From positions 1 through 64,000 of the forward strand of contig CANMCF010000012.1 of NCBI GenBank assembly GCA_947496215.1: DNA of 64,000 nt, given 5' to 3'. Shown piece after piece: positions 18,175 to 27,742 of this stretch (its first letter is position 1; each line of letters opens with the position of its first letter). The position numbers were made by a program, and so were the translations under genes. Under the pieces are notes generated by a model, which was not told the DNA's origin, made no database searches, and worked only from the letters and a program-made list of their open reading frames with translations. Source of the DNA: an uncultured Bizionia sp. (GTDB lineage: Bacteria > Bacteroidota > Bacteroidia > Flavobacteriales > Flavobacteriaceae).

Positions 18175-18870
18175 CTATTTTTCAAATATTGCAACAGCCC
18201 TGACTGGAGAGCCTGTTCCTCCTCTTATTTTCAAAGGCAACCCTATGAACCTGAATCTCCCCCTACCAATTAGAAGGTGTAAGTTAATCATATTCTCATA
18301 ATGGGTAAACCCCAATTCTCCACAAATATAATGTACTTCTTTGTTTGAAACTCCAGGAACTCCTGGAGACATTGTCTCCACTCCAAATGCAGCTATCCCC
18401 CTTTCTCCCAACCACCTGGCTGCTTCTATTGTTAAACCTGGTCCTTTTCCCCAGTTTTCGGTTTGAAAATGCTTTCTATAATGATTGGTATACAATAAAA
18501 CAGTATCTCCTTTTTTTATCTCCACCCCTTCTTTACGACAAGCTGCTTCAATTTCTATTGAGGTTATGAGATCCTTCAGGTCCTTATGTGAAAAATCCAA
18601 GCAAATGCCTTCGGTATAAAACATGGACAATGGCATTGTATCTATGGATTGTTCCTTGAATTCCTTTGCCATATGATTAATAGCATCCACATGCGTTCCC
18701 GTGTGTTCTACCAACTCCATTTTATAGACACTGGGTGTAAAGGTTTCGGGATCTTTGATGCCGTCCCATTCTTCATGCGTATTGTGAACCGTGATGTTGA
18801 CTTGTGGTAAACTCTTGTAAACAGGCATTCCTGTATATATTTCTTGGCTTAGATCTATTATTTCCGTCAT
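18175..18870 (-). CDS. Cyclase family protein (kynurenine formamidase-like)
   Basis: A 231-residue metal-dependent hydrolase. The family motif is HTGTHVDAINH, giving the metal ligands H56, H60 and D62 and the catalytic H66. An alanine takes the place of the usual proline in the HxGTHxDxPxH pattern. GVETMSPGVPG and the closing segment RAVAIFEK are also typical. Members act as arylformamidases or as hydrolases of other amides and lactones, and the exact substrate is not predictable. It is the first gene of a pair with the serine hydrolase lipoprotein 16 bases downstream. Confidence 0.85.
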   Translation of the reverse strand: MTEIIDLSQEIYTGMPVYKSLPQVNITVHNTHEEWDGIKDPETFTPSVYKMELVEHTGTHVDAINHMAKEFKEQSIDTMPLSMFYTEGICLDFSHKDLKDLITSIEIEAACRKEGVEIKKGDTVLLYTNHYRKHFQTENWGKGPGLTIEAARWLGERGIAAFGVETMSPGVPGVSNKEVHYICGELGFTHYENMINLHLLIGRGRFRFIGLPLKIRGGTGSPVRAVAIFEK

Positions 18871-19028
18871 TGGACATTATGTTAGCGCTCCAAAGTTATG
18901 AGTTTAATTTCGCTTACCACGTTAAATTTAAAAGAGAAGCCCAACTCAATTTCACCTTTTGTCATATGATGATTTCAAATACTCAAAAAATCAGCAAGAA
19001 TGGAAAAGTCATTATCTTGACTACTGAA

Positions 19029-19036
19029 TACATTTG
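19029..19036 (+). promoter_or_regulatory. Bacteroidota -7 box upstream of the AraC-type gene
   Basis: TACATTTG matches the TAnnTTTG -7 consensus. It lies 18 bases before the ATG, implying a very short leader. A clear -33 TTTG is not seen at the expected distance. Confidence 0.4.
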
Positions 19037-19054
19037 TAACATAAATACGATGAA

Positions 19055-19915
19055 ATGGCAATACAGAAAAACAACAAGGCATTTTATGAAGAAAAGCTAA
19101 ACTTGATTGTAGAATATATTCATAACAATTTAGATGGTAAAATCAACATTAAAACGCTGGCAGAGCTCTCGCATTTTTCACCTTTTCATTTTCATCGTAT
19201 CAGTAGAGCGCTTTTAGGCGAACCCATTGGAGCATACATTTCTAGGACGCGTGTAGAAACTGCTGCCAAGATGATTCGTTATACAGATTTGGATATGGAA
19301 AGCATTGCTTACAACGTAGGTTTTGAAACGCCTTCTTCCCTATCCAAAAAATTCAAAAGTCATTTTGGGATTTCACCTACGGCGTATCGCAAAGACAAAA
19401 TTTATTCTAAAAAACATATTAACACAATGGAAACAACATTAAACTTAAAGAAACCAAAGATTATGTACATTGAAGACAAACAATGCCTCTACCTCAGAAT
19501 GCAAGGTGCATATACAACATTGGACTATACTGGTGCTTGGCCAAAGCTATGGGGCCAAGTAAAAGCTCAAAAATTATTCACAAAGGGCATTGAACACATT
19601 GGCTTGCCACACGACGACCCCAAAGTCACGGATGATGAAAAAATACGTTATGATGCCTGTCTTGTTATTCATAAAGATGCCAAACCTACTGGAGATATTG
19701 GAGTAAAGACGCTTAAAGGAGGCAAATATGCCGTTTTTCTATACCAAGGTAGCTATAGCCGTTTTGCGGATGTATACAACTACATGTTCAATGATTGGTT
19801 ATTGAGCACAGATCACGAATTGCGTGATGAGCCCGTGAGGGAGAAATACATAAGTAACCCTGAACGTACGGAAGAGCATAAGTTAAAGACTGAATTTTAC
19901 ATCCCCATCTTATGA
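19055..19915 (+). CDS. AraC-family regulator with GyrI-like effector domain
   Basis: A 286-residue transcription factor. The AraC double helix-turn-helix is N-terminal (about 10-110), with FSPFHFHRISRALLGEPIG and VGFETPSSLSKKFKSHFG. It is followed by a GyrI/Rob-like domain (about 128-286) ending TEFYIPIL, which in relatives binds hydrophobic or cationic small molecules. This N-HTH/C-GyrI order is that of Rob- and SoxS-type regulators of stress and efflux. The ATG at 19055 is preferred because a nearby ATG at 19050 is in another frame. A terminator follows. Target genes are unknown; none of the neighbours is an obvious efflux pump. Confidence 0.9.
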   Translation: MAIQKNNKAFYEEKLNLIVEYIHNNLDGKINIKTLAELSHFSPFHFHRISRALLGEPIGAYISRTRVETAAKMIRYTDLDMESIAYNVGFETPSSLSKKFKSHFGISPTAYRKDKIYSKKHINTMETTLNLKKPKIMYIEDKQCLYLRMQGAYTTLDYTGAWPKLWGQVKAQKLFTKGIEHIGLPHDDPKVTDDEKIRYDACLVIHKDAKPTGDIGVKTLKGGKYAVFLYQGSYSRFADVYNYMFNDWLLSTDHELRDEPVREKYISNPERTEEHKLKTEFYIPIL

Positions 19916-19941
19916 AAATCCCTTCATAATTCAATACAGAT

Positions 19942-19971
19942 AAATGGTCGATGATAATTTCTCGACCATTT
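19942..19971 (+). terminator. Intrinsic terminator after the AraC-type gene
   Basis: The arms AAATGGTCGA and TCGACCATTT enclose a 10-base loop and are followed by a T run (TTTTT). Confidence 0.85.
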
Positions 19972-20126
19972 TTTTATGATTGTTCCCAAATGATTTTGCT
20001 GATCTGACTTAAAAGCCCATAGTGTCTTTTTACAAAGCAAATCGAGTATTTCAGAAACTCAACCTCAAAACGAATTGCATACGACGGTACTTTTGAGGTA
20101 TAATTTTAAACCATAAATAATTTATC

Positions 20127-21689
20127 ATGAAAAACACAATCGTTATTATTCTTTTATTATTCTTTAACTACACCAATGCTCAATTCCCTCTACAAAACGG
20201 AAGTTTTGAAACCGTCAATGGCAGTACAAACATTCTACAAACGGCATTTACACAGCAACAGTTGGGTCCAAATTGGTATGCTTACGAGAATACCAGTCCA
20301 AATGTAAAGTCCAACGGGTTTCAAAATGTAAATGCCACAAATGGAACCAAGTTCGCACACATATGGCACAAGTTGGAAAGCTTGGGAGGTCCCAATTGGA
20401 AAAGAACAGGACAAGCCTTCTTTATGTACTACCCAATGCAAGGAGGAGAGCACTACAACGTACAATTCGATTTGAAATCCAGCAAAACCGGAACCAGATT
20501 CTACGTCGTTGCCGTCAATGATTTAGTTCCCAATACCACTGGAACCCAAGTAAATCATATTTTACCTACCAATGCATCCAACAACCTGAACAACATAATC
20601 TCCAATACGGGGAATAAGGAATTTGTAAATCCTACAAACAATTACATTGCAAATACGGGTTGGAACTCTAAATCCTATAACTTTCAACCTACGCAAAATT
20701 TCAAATATTTGCTATTCATACCTTACATAAAGTTGGATGGTAGCAACCTAAGTACCAAACAAGCTGACTTCTATGTGGACAATGTTAAGATGACAGGAAA
20801 TCTAGCTTCCACCGTTTACTCCATGATTTTGAATGGACAAGATTCCGACACCAATGTAGGTATAAACATTTGCAATGATGGAGAAGATGTCATCCTGGAT
20901 GCTTCTAACTCTGTCGACACTCATTTACATCTTAGATCTTATGTTCAAATCAATCAACAAAATAGCAATGGAACGACATCCAAATGGTCTACACATACGA
21001 TCTTTGGTTTCCCATTCAGTCCAATAAACATCTCCCAACTATATGCCCAGGACGGCTACTCATTCTCATCTCCTGCAGGAGTACAAACTGAGTACCGTGT
21101 TAAATACTCTTTCAATTCTGGCCCAAGCAACCAATGGTATTCCAGAACAATGAAAGTTTATGTAGATGGAGGGCCAAACTTCAACTTTGGCGGGATGATA
21201 AATTGGATCAACATCAATGGTGGGTTTTCTGCAACCAGCAATGTAACAGGTTTACCAGCTGGAAACTATTCCTACCAATGGTATGAAGGTACTTCCACCA
21301 ATACTCCTGTAATCGGTAGCTCCAACCAAATCCAAGTATACAAGAACACTGGAGGGGATTACCCATATACGGTTAGAGTGACAAATTTAAACACAGGTTG
21401 TTCTGCTGTAAAAACCACTATGATATCGTATCATGAAAGAGGCGGAAAACGTGCCTCAAATGAGGAAGAAAATGTCTTTAAAGTATACCCCAACCCTGCA
21501 ACAGACCATATAAATATCTCTACTCGTCTTGTTTATGACTCTGTAAACATATATACTCTTAGAAACAATCTGATAATGAAGACAAAAGGACGAAAAATAA
21601 ATGTATCCTCATTGAAAAAAGGCATTTACATCATGAGGTTCTTTAATGGTGATAGAATCGTGGAAACCAAAAAAATAATTAAAAACTAA
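20127..21689 (+). CDS. Secreted protein with type IX sorting domain
   Basis: A 520-residue exported protein with a signal peptide (MKNTIVIILLLFFNYTNAQ). The first 220 residues look like a carbohydrate-binding/jelly-roll module (LQNGSFETVNG, then HIWHKLESLGGPNWKR). The middle part is beta-rich and Asn/Ser/Thr-rich. The last 75 residues are a type A T9SS sorting tail starting at VYPNPATDHINI and ending VETKKIIKN, so it is expected to cross the outer membrane through the type IX system and be anchored or released. No catalytic motif was recognised. It stands alone between two terminators. Confidence 0.88.
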   Translation: MKNTIVIILLLFFNYTNAQFPLQNGSFETVNGSTNILQTAFTQQQLGPNWYAYENTSPNVKSNGFQNVNATNGTKFAHIWHKLESLGGPNWKRTGQAFFMYYPMQGGEHYNVQFDLKSSKTGTRFYVVAVNDLVPNTTGTQVNHILPTNASNNLNNIISNTGNKEFVNPTNNYIANTGWNSKSYNFQPTQNFKYLLFIPYIKLDGSNLSTKQADFYVDNVKMTGNLASTVYSMILNGQDSDTNVGINICNDGEDVILDASNSVDTHLHLRSYVQINQQNSNGTTSKWSTHTIFGFPFSPINISQLYAQDGYSFSSPAGVQTEYRVKYSFNSGPSNQWYSRTMKVYVDGGPNFNFGGMINWININGGFSATSNVTGLPAGNYSYQWYEGTSTNTPVIGSSNQIQVYKNTGGDYPYTVRVTNLNTGCSAVKTTMISYHERGGKRASNEEENVFKVYPNPATDHINISTRLVYDSVNIYTLRNNLIMKTKGRKINVSSLKKGIYIMRFFNGDRIVETKKIIKN

Positions 21690-21712
21690 CATTATACATA
21701 AGTCTTAAAATG

Positions 21713-21748
21713 AAAATGCCCGAGTAAAGATCTTTACTCGGGCATTTT
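21713..21748. terminator. Bidirectional terminator between convergent genes
   Basis: This is a perfect 36-base palindrome: each 18-base half reads AAAATGCCCGAGTAAAGA from its own end, giving a long GC-containing stem with T tails on both strands. It lies between the T9SS cargo gene and the convergent nitronate monooxygenase-like gene. Confidence 0.9.
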
Positions 21749-21773
21749 TACATTCTATTCTTTTATGGATTGA

Positions 21774-22721
21774 TTAATCAACCAATTTGGCCACGATGTC
21801 CTTAACTGGCAATATCTCATTGGTATGTTCTATGCTAGGGCCAGCAACCCATACTGTTTTGTATGTTGCTTTTTTGGCTGCTTTTTCCGTAGCTTTCATA
21901 CCTATCGAAAAACGAATCATCTTCACCCATTTCTTCAATTTACGATTCTTGTTCAATATCTGTTCAATCCACGTTTGCTTTGTTCCTATTTTTTGGACGT
22001 ATGGTGTATTGATAACCGTACATGGTGTTCCAGATATACGTTCTGTCATTATGATGTCCTCTGCCCCATAATCGACACAAGCTTGCTTGTACTCATCCGT
22101 CACACCAGCTTCTATGGATGCTATGAAAGGACTCCCCACAGAGACGCCTTCTGCTCCATAGCTCAACATCTTGTCTATGTCTGTTTTACGGCCAACTCCT
22201 CCAGCCGATATCACTGGAATATTCAAATTGGCATTCAATAGGCTTGTCAACTCTTGAGGAGACAAATCGCCTCGATGCCCTCCAGCTTCATTGTTTACTG
22301 CTATTGCCGCATCTGCTCCCAATTGTTCTACTTTTTGTGCAAAACGCAAATCGGTAACATCGCAAAACACCTTTATTCCTACCTTATGAGCTTGCTTTAT
22401 GGTTTCTTCAGGGCTTCCCAACGATGTTATGATGAAGTCACAACCTTCCTCACAAAGCACTCTTAATTGTTCCTTGTATTTTAAATTCGATTTGTTCACT
22501 ATAAGATTGAACCCAAATGCTCCTCCTTCTACCTTATTTGCTTTCAACTCACGTATTGCCGCCCGCAATTCTTCCAAAGTTCTATAATTAAGTGCTGGAA
22601 TGCAGCCTGCAATTCCTCCTTTCATAGCTTCAGTTACCATTGCTACATTGGACACCAAGAACATTGGGGCTTGAATTATTGGATATTTAACATCTAGGAG
22701 TTGAGTAAGTCTGGTATTCAT
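21774..22721 (-). CDS. Nitronate monooxygenase-like flavoprotein
   Basis: A 315-residue TIM-barrel FMN enzyme of the nitronate monooxygenase/2-nitropropane dioxygenase superfamily. The barrel begins YPIIQAPMFLVSN and includes NEAGGHRGD, VISAGGVGRKTDI and AEGVSVGSPFIAS, the FMN phosphate-binding region. NEAGGHRG carries the His that acts as base in characterised members. The gene stands alone on the minus strand with a convergent terminator. Relatives also include enoyl-ACP reductase FabK, so the natural substrate is not certain. Confidence 0.87.
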   Translation of the reverse strand: MNTRLTQLLDVKYPIIQAPMFLVSNVAMVTEAMKGGIAGCIPALNYRTLEELRAAIRELKANKVEGGAFGFNLIVNKSNLKYKEQLRVLCEEGCDFIITSLGSPEETIKQAHKVGIKVFCDVTDLRFAQKVEQLGADAAIAVNNEAGGHRGDLSPQELTSLLNANLNIPVISAGGVGRKTDIDKMLSYGAEGVSVGSPFIASIEAGVTDEYKQACVDYGAEDIIMTERISGTPCTVINTPYVQKIGTKQTWIEQILNKNRKLKKWVKMIRFSIGMKATEKAAKKATYKTVWVAGPSIEHTNEILPVKDIVAKLVD

Positions 22722-22821
22722 TTTATCATTGTCGTTAATGTCACAAATATAACCATAAAAATATTATGCAAGCATAACTTATTTTAAATTGACTCTGTTT
22801 TTCAAAAGAAAAGATAACAAA

Positions 22822-22849
22822 AAACGCAACCAACTGAATGATTGCGTTT
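22822..22849 (-). terminator. Intrinsic terminator after the LRR gene
   Basis: AAACGCAA and TTGCGTTT arms flank a 12-base loop. Read leftward they are followed by a T-rich stretch, 31 bases past the LRR gene stop. Confidence 0.75.
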
Positions 22850-22880
22850 AAATAAAATATTTATAAATATATAATGCAGT

Positions 22881-23987
22881 CTATTGCTTTACAACTTTGA
22901 AGTTTGAAAATGTATCGTCAATGTGTATAATTTTAAGCAGATACATACCATTGTTCAAGTCAGATAGATCAATATGGTTGTCAATTACTTTTTTGTTTAT
23001 TTTCTGCCCCAATAGGTTGGTTATGAAAACTTCTGTATCCCGTAATGGCTTAAAACCTTTGAAGTACAGCAAACCTGAAGTAGGGTTTGGATAGATTTGA
23101 ACTTTTTTACCATCGAAATCATCAACATCAAGTGTATTGACACAAATGGCAGAGCTTTCGGAAAAAGTAGTTGTTACATCTATTTTCGTCCAATTGGCAG
23201 TACTCCAATTTGCATCATCAACATATACATTCGTTAGATTTGGATTATTTTTCACATTGAAGTAGTTATTGCTTGAAATATTAACATTGTTTCCATTTCG
23301 CAAATCCACATCAGCAATCAGATTATCATGCAACCAAACCAAATTCAAATCATTGTTCGCACATAATTTCACCTCTCCATTGAATTCATTTCCATTGAGA
23401 GCCAACCTAGTTAACAATGGCATTGAAGAAAAGACATCTGGTACCGCACCAGATAACTTATTGTTACTAAGCCAAAAATATTTCAACGCCGTTAAATTGC
23501 CATAAGTGCTAGGTATAGTACCTATTATTTGAGTATCTTCTATTGAAAGTGTTTCCAAATTGGTCAAATTTCCGATCTCACTAGGTAGGATTCCTGTCAA
23601 TGAAGGACAAGCCCATAATTGCAGGTCTCTTAACTCTCCCAAATTCCCTATTTCGACTGGGATCTGTCCGGACAAATCTTGATTCCCGACAAAAATGAGG
23701 CTTTCAAGTTTTGATAAACTTCCAACGCTAGTTGGTAGAGGTCCAACCAAGTTGTTATTGCTCAAGTCTATGGAAGTCACATGATCTTGTCCTGAAATGT
23801 TGTTTACCGTCACACCATGCCAAGTACTCACCGTAGAATTGGACAACCAATTGTCATTGTTGGTCCAAGAAGCTCCATTCGTTGAATTGTATAAAGCTAT
23901 CAAAGCATTTTTTTCGATTTGTGAAACTTGAGAAACTGCAAGGAATGAAATTAAGACAAAGCAAACTAGGAGTAATGGTCTTTTCAT
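22881..23987 (-). CDS. Secreted leucine-rich repeat protein with T9SS sorting domain
   Basis: A 368-residue exported protein with a signal peptide (MKRPLLLVCFVLISFLAVS). It continues with ALIALYNSTNGASWTNNDNW, the usual lead-in of plant-type LRR proteins in Bacteroidota, then about six repeats of the type LSKLESLIFVGNQDLSGQIP (about 70-220). The C-terminal sorting tail starts at VQIYPNPTSGLLYF and ends SNFKVVKQ. LRR surfaces mediate binding to proteins or glycans, so an adhesion or recognition role is plausible, but the ligand is unknown. It has its own terminator. Confidence 0.88.
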   Translation of the reverse strand: MKRPLLLVCFVLISFLAVSQVSQIEKNALIALYNSTNGASWTNNDNWLSNSTVSTWHGVTVNNISGQDHVTSIDLSNNNLVGPLPTSVGSLSKLESLIFVGNQDLSGQIPVEIGNLGELRDLQLWACPSLTGILPSEIGNLTNLETLSIEDTQIIGTIPSTYGNLTALKYFWLSNNKLSGAVPDVFSSMPLLTRLALNGNEFNGEVKLCANNDLNLVWLHDNLIADVDLRNGNNVNISSNNYFNVKNNPNLTNVYVDDANWSTANWTKIDVTTTFSESSAICVNTLDVDDFDGKKVQIYPNPTSGLLYFKGFKPLRDTEVFITNLLGQKINKKVIDNHIDLSDLNNGMYLLKIIHIDDTFSNFKVVKQ

Positions 23988-24069
23988 TGGTCAATTATTG
24001 TTTTTTTAAATTAGGCGCGAATATATCAACTAAAAAATTATGGCCCAATTAAAAATCAACTAACATCAT

Positions 24070-24107
24070 AAAAAAAACGCAACCATTTAAATGGCTGCGT
24101 TTTTTTT
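24070..24107 (-). terminator. Intrinsic terminator after dnaK
   Basis: A long stem of A8-CGCA and TGCG-T8 with an inner CCATTT-AAATGG pair. Read leftward it ends in a T run, 19 bases past the dnaK stop. Confidence 0.85.
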
Positions 24108-24126
24108 ATGAAAACACTTAATTTAT

Positions 24127-26031
24127 TTATTTCACTTCTTCGAAATCCACATCTTCAACATTGTCTCCTTCTGCTTCTGCTGGTTCTCCTGCATTTGCTT
24201 CTGGTCCTGCTGCACCTCCTTGTGCATCTTGTTGTGCTTTGTACATTTCTTCACTGGCAACTTTCCATGCTTCGTTTATTTTTTCCAAAGCTGGGTCTAT
24301 TACTGCCAAATCTTTAGTTTCAAATGCCTTCTTAAGTTCTTCCAAAGCTTCTTCGATTGGTTGTTTCTTGTCATCAGATAATTTATCACCAAACTCTTTC
24401 AATTGCTTTTCCGTTTGGAAAATCATTGAATCTGCTTCATTCAACTTCTTGGCATTCTCTGCTGCTTTCGCATCTGCATCTGCATTTGCTTCTGCGTCTG
24501 CCTTCATCTTTTGGATTTCCTCCTCTGTCAATCCAGAAGATGCCTCGATACGAATGTCTTGTGTCTTGTTAGTGGCTTTATCGGTTGCAGATACTTTTAT
24601 GATACCGTTTGCATCAATATCGAAAGTCACTTCAATTTGTGGCACTCCTCTTTGTGCTGGTGGAATACCATCCAAGTGGAAACGTCCAATCGTTTTATTG
24701 TCTCCTGCCATAGTACGTTCACCTTGCAATACGTGAATTTCAACAGATGGTTGATTATCTGCTGCAGTTGAGAATACTTGTGATTTCTTGGTAGGAATCG
24801 TTGTATTTGCTTCAATGAGTTTTGTCATTACGTTACCCATTGTCTCAATACCTAGAGATAAAGGTGTTACGTCCAAAAGCAATACATCTTTAACATCTCC
24901 AGTCAGTACTCCACCTTGAATTCCTGCTCCCAAAGACACAACCTCATCTGGATTAACCCCTTTACTTGGCGTTTTCCCAAAAAACTGTTCTACTGCTTTC
25001 TGTACTGCAGGGATACGTGTTGAACCTCCTACCAAAATTACTTCGTCAATATCACTTTTTGATAAACCTGCTGCTTTTAATGCAGATTCACAAGGTTCGA
25101 TCGTTCTTTTTACCAAATCGTCAATCAATTGCTCAAACTTTGCTCTTGTCAACGTACGTACCAAGTGCTTAGGTCCACTAGCAGTCGCAGTGATATATGG
25201 TAAGTTGATTTCTGTTTGTTCAGATGAAGACAATTCTATTTTTGCCTTTTCTGCAGCTTCCTTCAAACGTTGCAAAGACATAGGGTCTTTACGTAGATCC
25301 ATTCCTTCTTCCGCATTGAATTCATCAGCCAACCAATTGATGATCTTCTCATCAACATCATCACCTCCCAAGTGCGTATCTCCATCTGTAGACAATACTT
25401 CGAATACACCATCTCCCAATTCCAAGATGGAAACATCATGTGTTCCTCCACCGAAATCGAATACTACGATCTTTTGATCTGTTCCTTTTTTATCCATTCC
25501 ATAAGCCAATGCTGCTGCTGTTGGCTCATTGATGATACGACGTACCTTCAATCCTGCAATTTCTCCAGCTTCTTTTGTAGCTTGTCTTTGTGCATCGTTA
25601 AAATAAGCAGGTACTGTAATTACAGCCTCACTTACCGAATTCCCCAAGTAATCTTCAGCTGTCTTCTTCATTTTTTGAAGAATCATTGCAGACAATTCTT
25701 GTGGTGTGTACAAACGACCATCGATATCCACACGTGGAGTATCGTTATCTCCCTTTACTACTTTATAAGGTACGCGTTCTGCCTCTTTTTTAGACTCAGA
25801 ATACTTATTCCCCATAAAACGTTTGATAGAATATACTGTTTTTGTTGGATTAGTTACCGCTTGTCTTTTTGCTGGGTCTCCAACTTTAATTTCTCCGCCT
25901 TCTACAAAAGCGATAACTGAAGGTGTTGTGCGCTTACCTTCTGCGTTTGGGATTACAACTGGCTCATTACCTTCCATGACAGAAACGCAAGAGTTCGTTG
26001 TTCCTAAATCGATTCCAATAATCTTACTCAT
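24127..26031 (-). CDS. dnaK: Molecular chaperone DnaK (Hsp70)
   Basis: The 634-residue Hsp70 chaperone binds exposed hydrophobic segments in an ATP-dependent cycle in the cytosol. The ATPase domain starts [18 protein letters not shown] and includes [12 protein letters not shown] and [13 protein letters not shown]. The substrate-binding domain includes [16 protein letters not shown] and the linker. The C-terminus ends in an acidic tail with [12 protein letters not shown]. The gene stands alone between two terminators, with no dnaJ or grpE alongside. I see no CIRCE element upstream. Confidence 0.99.
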   Translation of the reverse strand: MSKIIGIDLGTTNSCVSVMEGNEPVVIPNAEGKRTTPSVIAFVEGGEIKVGDPAKRQAVTNPTKTVYSIKRFMGNKYSESKKEAERVPYKVVKGDNDTPRVDIDGRLYTPQELSAMILQKMKKTAEDYLGNSVSEAVITVPAYFNDAQRQATKEAGEIAGLKVRRIINEPTAAALAYGMDKKGTDQKIVVFDFGGGTHDVSILELGDGVFEVLSTDGDTHLGGDDVDEKIINWLADEFNAEEGMDLRKDPMSLQRLKEAAEKAKIELSSSEQTEINLPYITATASGPKHLVRTLTRAKFEQLIDDLVKRTIEPCESALKAAGLSKSDIDEVILVGGSTRIPAVQKAVEQFFGKTPSKGVNPDEVVSLGAGIQGGVLTGDVKDVLLLDVTPLSLGIETMGNVMTKLIEANTTIPTKKSQVFSTAADNQPSVEIHVLQGERTMAGDNKTIGRFHLDGIPPAQRGVPQIEVTFDIDANGIIKVSATDKATNKTQDIRIEASSGLTEEEIQKMKADAEANADADAKAAENAKKLNEADSMIFQTEKQLKEFGDKLSDDKKQPIEEALEELKKAFETKDLAVIDPALEKINEAWKVASEEMYKAQQDAQGGAAGPEANAGEPAEAEGDNVEDVDFEEVK

Positions 26032-26135
26032 AATAGTATATAATTTTTATTGTGTTCTAATTGTTTTTAATATGGTTTGTATAAGTCAATGATTATGCCA
26101 ACGAAAAATAACTGACACGATGTCATAAAATAAAA

Positions 26136-26167
26136 AGCTCCAAAAAAGAAAAACCTTTTTTGGAGCT
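26136..26167 (-). terminator. Intrinsic terminator after the secreted 445-aa protein gene
   Basis: AGCTCCAAAAAA and TTTTTTGGAGCT are perfect 12-base arms around an 8-base loop, with a T-rich stretch after it on the minus strand. Confidence 0.85.
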
Positions 26168-26190
26168 AGCATTGAAAGTATAGGGATAAA

Positions 26191-27528
26191 TTAATTCGCT
26201 GTCATGAATACGTCAAAGAAAAATTGACCTTGCCAACAACTTGCTGAAGTGTCACCAAATCGATCAGTTCTCGTAATATTCATCGTAATTGAGTTTATGG
26301 ATTTATTTGCATAGTTCAGACTAAAGGTGTCTGGCCATGCACTATTATTATTTGCAGAAAAAATCATGCCTTCCGGATTAAATGGCAAACTTGGTGAAAA
26401 ATCATATCGTATTTGCAAACGCTCAGGGTTGAAAGGAGCTGCCAATACATTTGTTCCAGCTACATTTACCACTTGTCCTGTATTATCCTGACGCAGTAGA
26501 ACTTCCCAAGATACTGTAGTAGAAGTACCTCTTATCATAGTATTGAAACTGCCTGTTGTACCAACCACCGAGGAACTACATGCAGGAATTTCCATACCAC
26601 TAATTGTTATAATGTCTGGAATATCAGAAATCTGATTACTTGACAATGCTGTCCATACTCCATTACCGCTAGCATCACTCGTTAGGACTTTTCCCGTTGC
26701 TTCATTTCCATCTACAATTCTTATGGCAGCTGGAGCCCTAGAGACAATATTCACATTGTCCACATATGCAGCATCATTACCAGCTGTACAACAACTGGCA
26801 TCTTTGGAATATTCCCACCGCAGCGTGTATGAACCTGCAGTAAGGTTCACTATGTGCTCTGTATATCCTATAATCCCAGACCATTCTTGATCTTGGACTC
26901 CATTTACATAAAACCTCAAAAAGTCATACCCAGATTCACTACTCACCGAATAGAAGAAACTAAGGTCTGCTCCATTTGCGGGTACTGTTACAGCATATTC
27001 CATAAACGAAACTTCTCCATCTCCTATCGCTCCAGATCCAGCTGCTTGTGCACCTTGATATACATTTGTTGATTGTGCAACCCAACCAGCATTGCCTCCT
27101 GTAGTAAAGGCTCCCAGTCCACTTTCATATTGCTCGTCTACAATTACAGAAGAAGCACCTACATTTTCAATATGGAATTTGGTTGTTGGTGCATTCGTAC
27201 CAACTCCTACATTACCTGAATTGGCATTGTACATGTCATTCGCACTAACGGTCCAGTCATTGTCTGTTCCTCCAAAAGGTTGCCAAGCACTACCATCGTA
27301 ATAGTAAAACCCTGTCGTTGCATCTGTTTGATAAATCATTAGACCTGTAGCAGGGGAGACTATGGCATTTCTTTGAGCTTGTGTCAGTCTAGGTATTAAA
27401 ATTCCAGAAGTCGTAGACTCGATTTCCAGTGCAGCACTAACATCTGGAGTCGTAGTTCCTATACCTACTTGAGAAAACAATAAAACAGGGAAAAACACTA
27501 TAACGATTTGGGAGTAAAATTTCATCAT
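26191..27528 (-). CDS. Secreted repeat-rich protein of unknown function
   Basis: A 445-residue exported protein (signal peptide MMKFYSQIVIVFFPVLLFSQ). The lead segment GIGTTTPDVSAALEIESTTS and IPRLTQAQRNAIVSPATGLM is typical of a large group of Bacteroidota surface proteins that resemble phage tail-fibre starts. YYYDGSAWQPFGG and NVGVGTNAPTTKFHIEN follow. A galactose-binding-like beta module appears at about 125-265, with two adjacent Cys in KDASCCTAGND. There is no evident T9SS tail at the C-terminus (ends FFFDVFMTAN). Function unknown. Confidence 0.78.
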   Translation of the reverse strand: MMKFYSQIVIVFFPVLLFSQVGIGTTTPDVSAALEIESTTSGILIPRLTQAQRNAIVSPATGLMIYQTDATTGFYYYDGSAWQPFGGTDNDWTVSANDMYNANSGNVGVGTNAPTTKFHIENVGASSVIVDEQYESGLGAFTTGGNAGWVAQSTNVYQGAQAAGSGAIGDGEVSFMEYAVTVPANGADLSFFYSVSSESGYDFLRFYVNGVQDQEWSGIIGYTEHIVNLTAGSYTLRWEYSKDASCCTAGNDAAYVDNVNIVSRAPAAIRIVDGNEATGKVLTSDASGNGVWTALSSNQISDIPDIITISGMEIPACSSSVVGTTGSFNTMIRGTSTTVSWEVLLRQDNTGQVVNVAGTNVLAAPFNPERLQIRYDFSPSLPFNPEGMIFSANNNSAWPDTFSLNYANKSINSITMNITRTDRFGDTSASCWQGQFFFDVFMTAN

Positions 27529-27712
27529 AAGTAACTAATTTTGGGAACAATCAAGATATATCATTTAGTTTTTCACCCCTATAAATACCATACAGTTTAT
27601 ATTATTTTATCGTTAAAACGTATTAAAAAATCGCTGAAACAACAAAAACAAAATAACTGTACTGGTTTATTCATAATAATGTTTTAGTTAGAATCTGTAA
27701 TCAATAAAAAAC

Positions 27713-27720
27713 TATATTTG
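27713..27720 (+). promoter_or_regulatory. Bacteroidota -7 box upstream of sdaA
   Basis: TATATTTG matches TAnnTTTG exactly, 22 bases before the sdaA ATG. A TTTTAG stretch about 25 bases upstream is a weak -33 candidate. Confidence 0.5.
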
Positions 27721-27742
27721 TCCATTAAAATGATTACGTGTT

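Noticed and set aside
24161-24736. 191-residue plus-strand ORF rich in Ala and Ser
   Set aside because: It is antisense to the DnaK substrate-binding and tail region, and its Ala/Ser bias is the mirror of that gene's codons.
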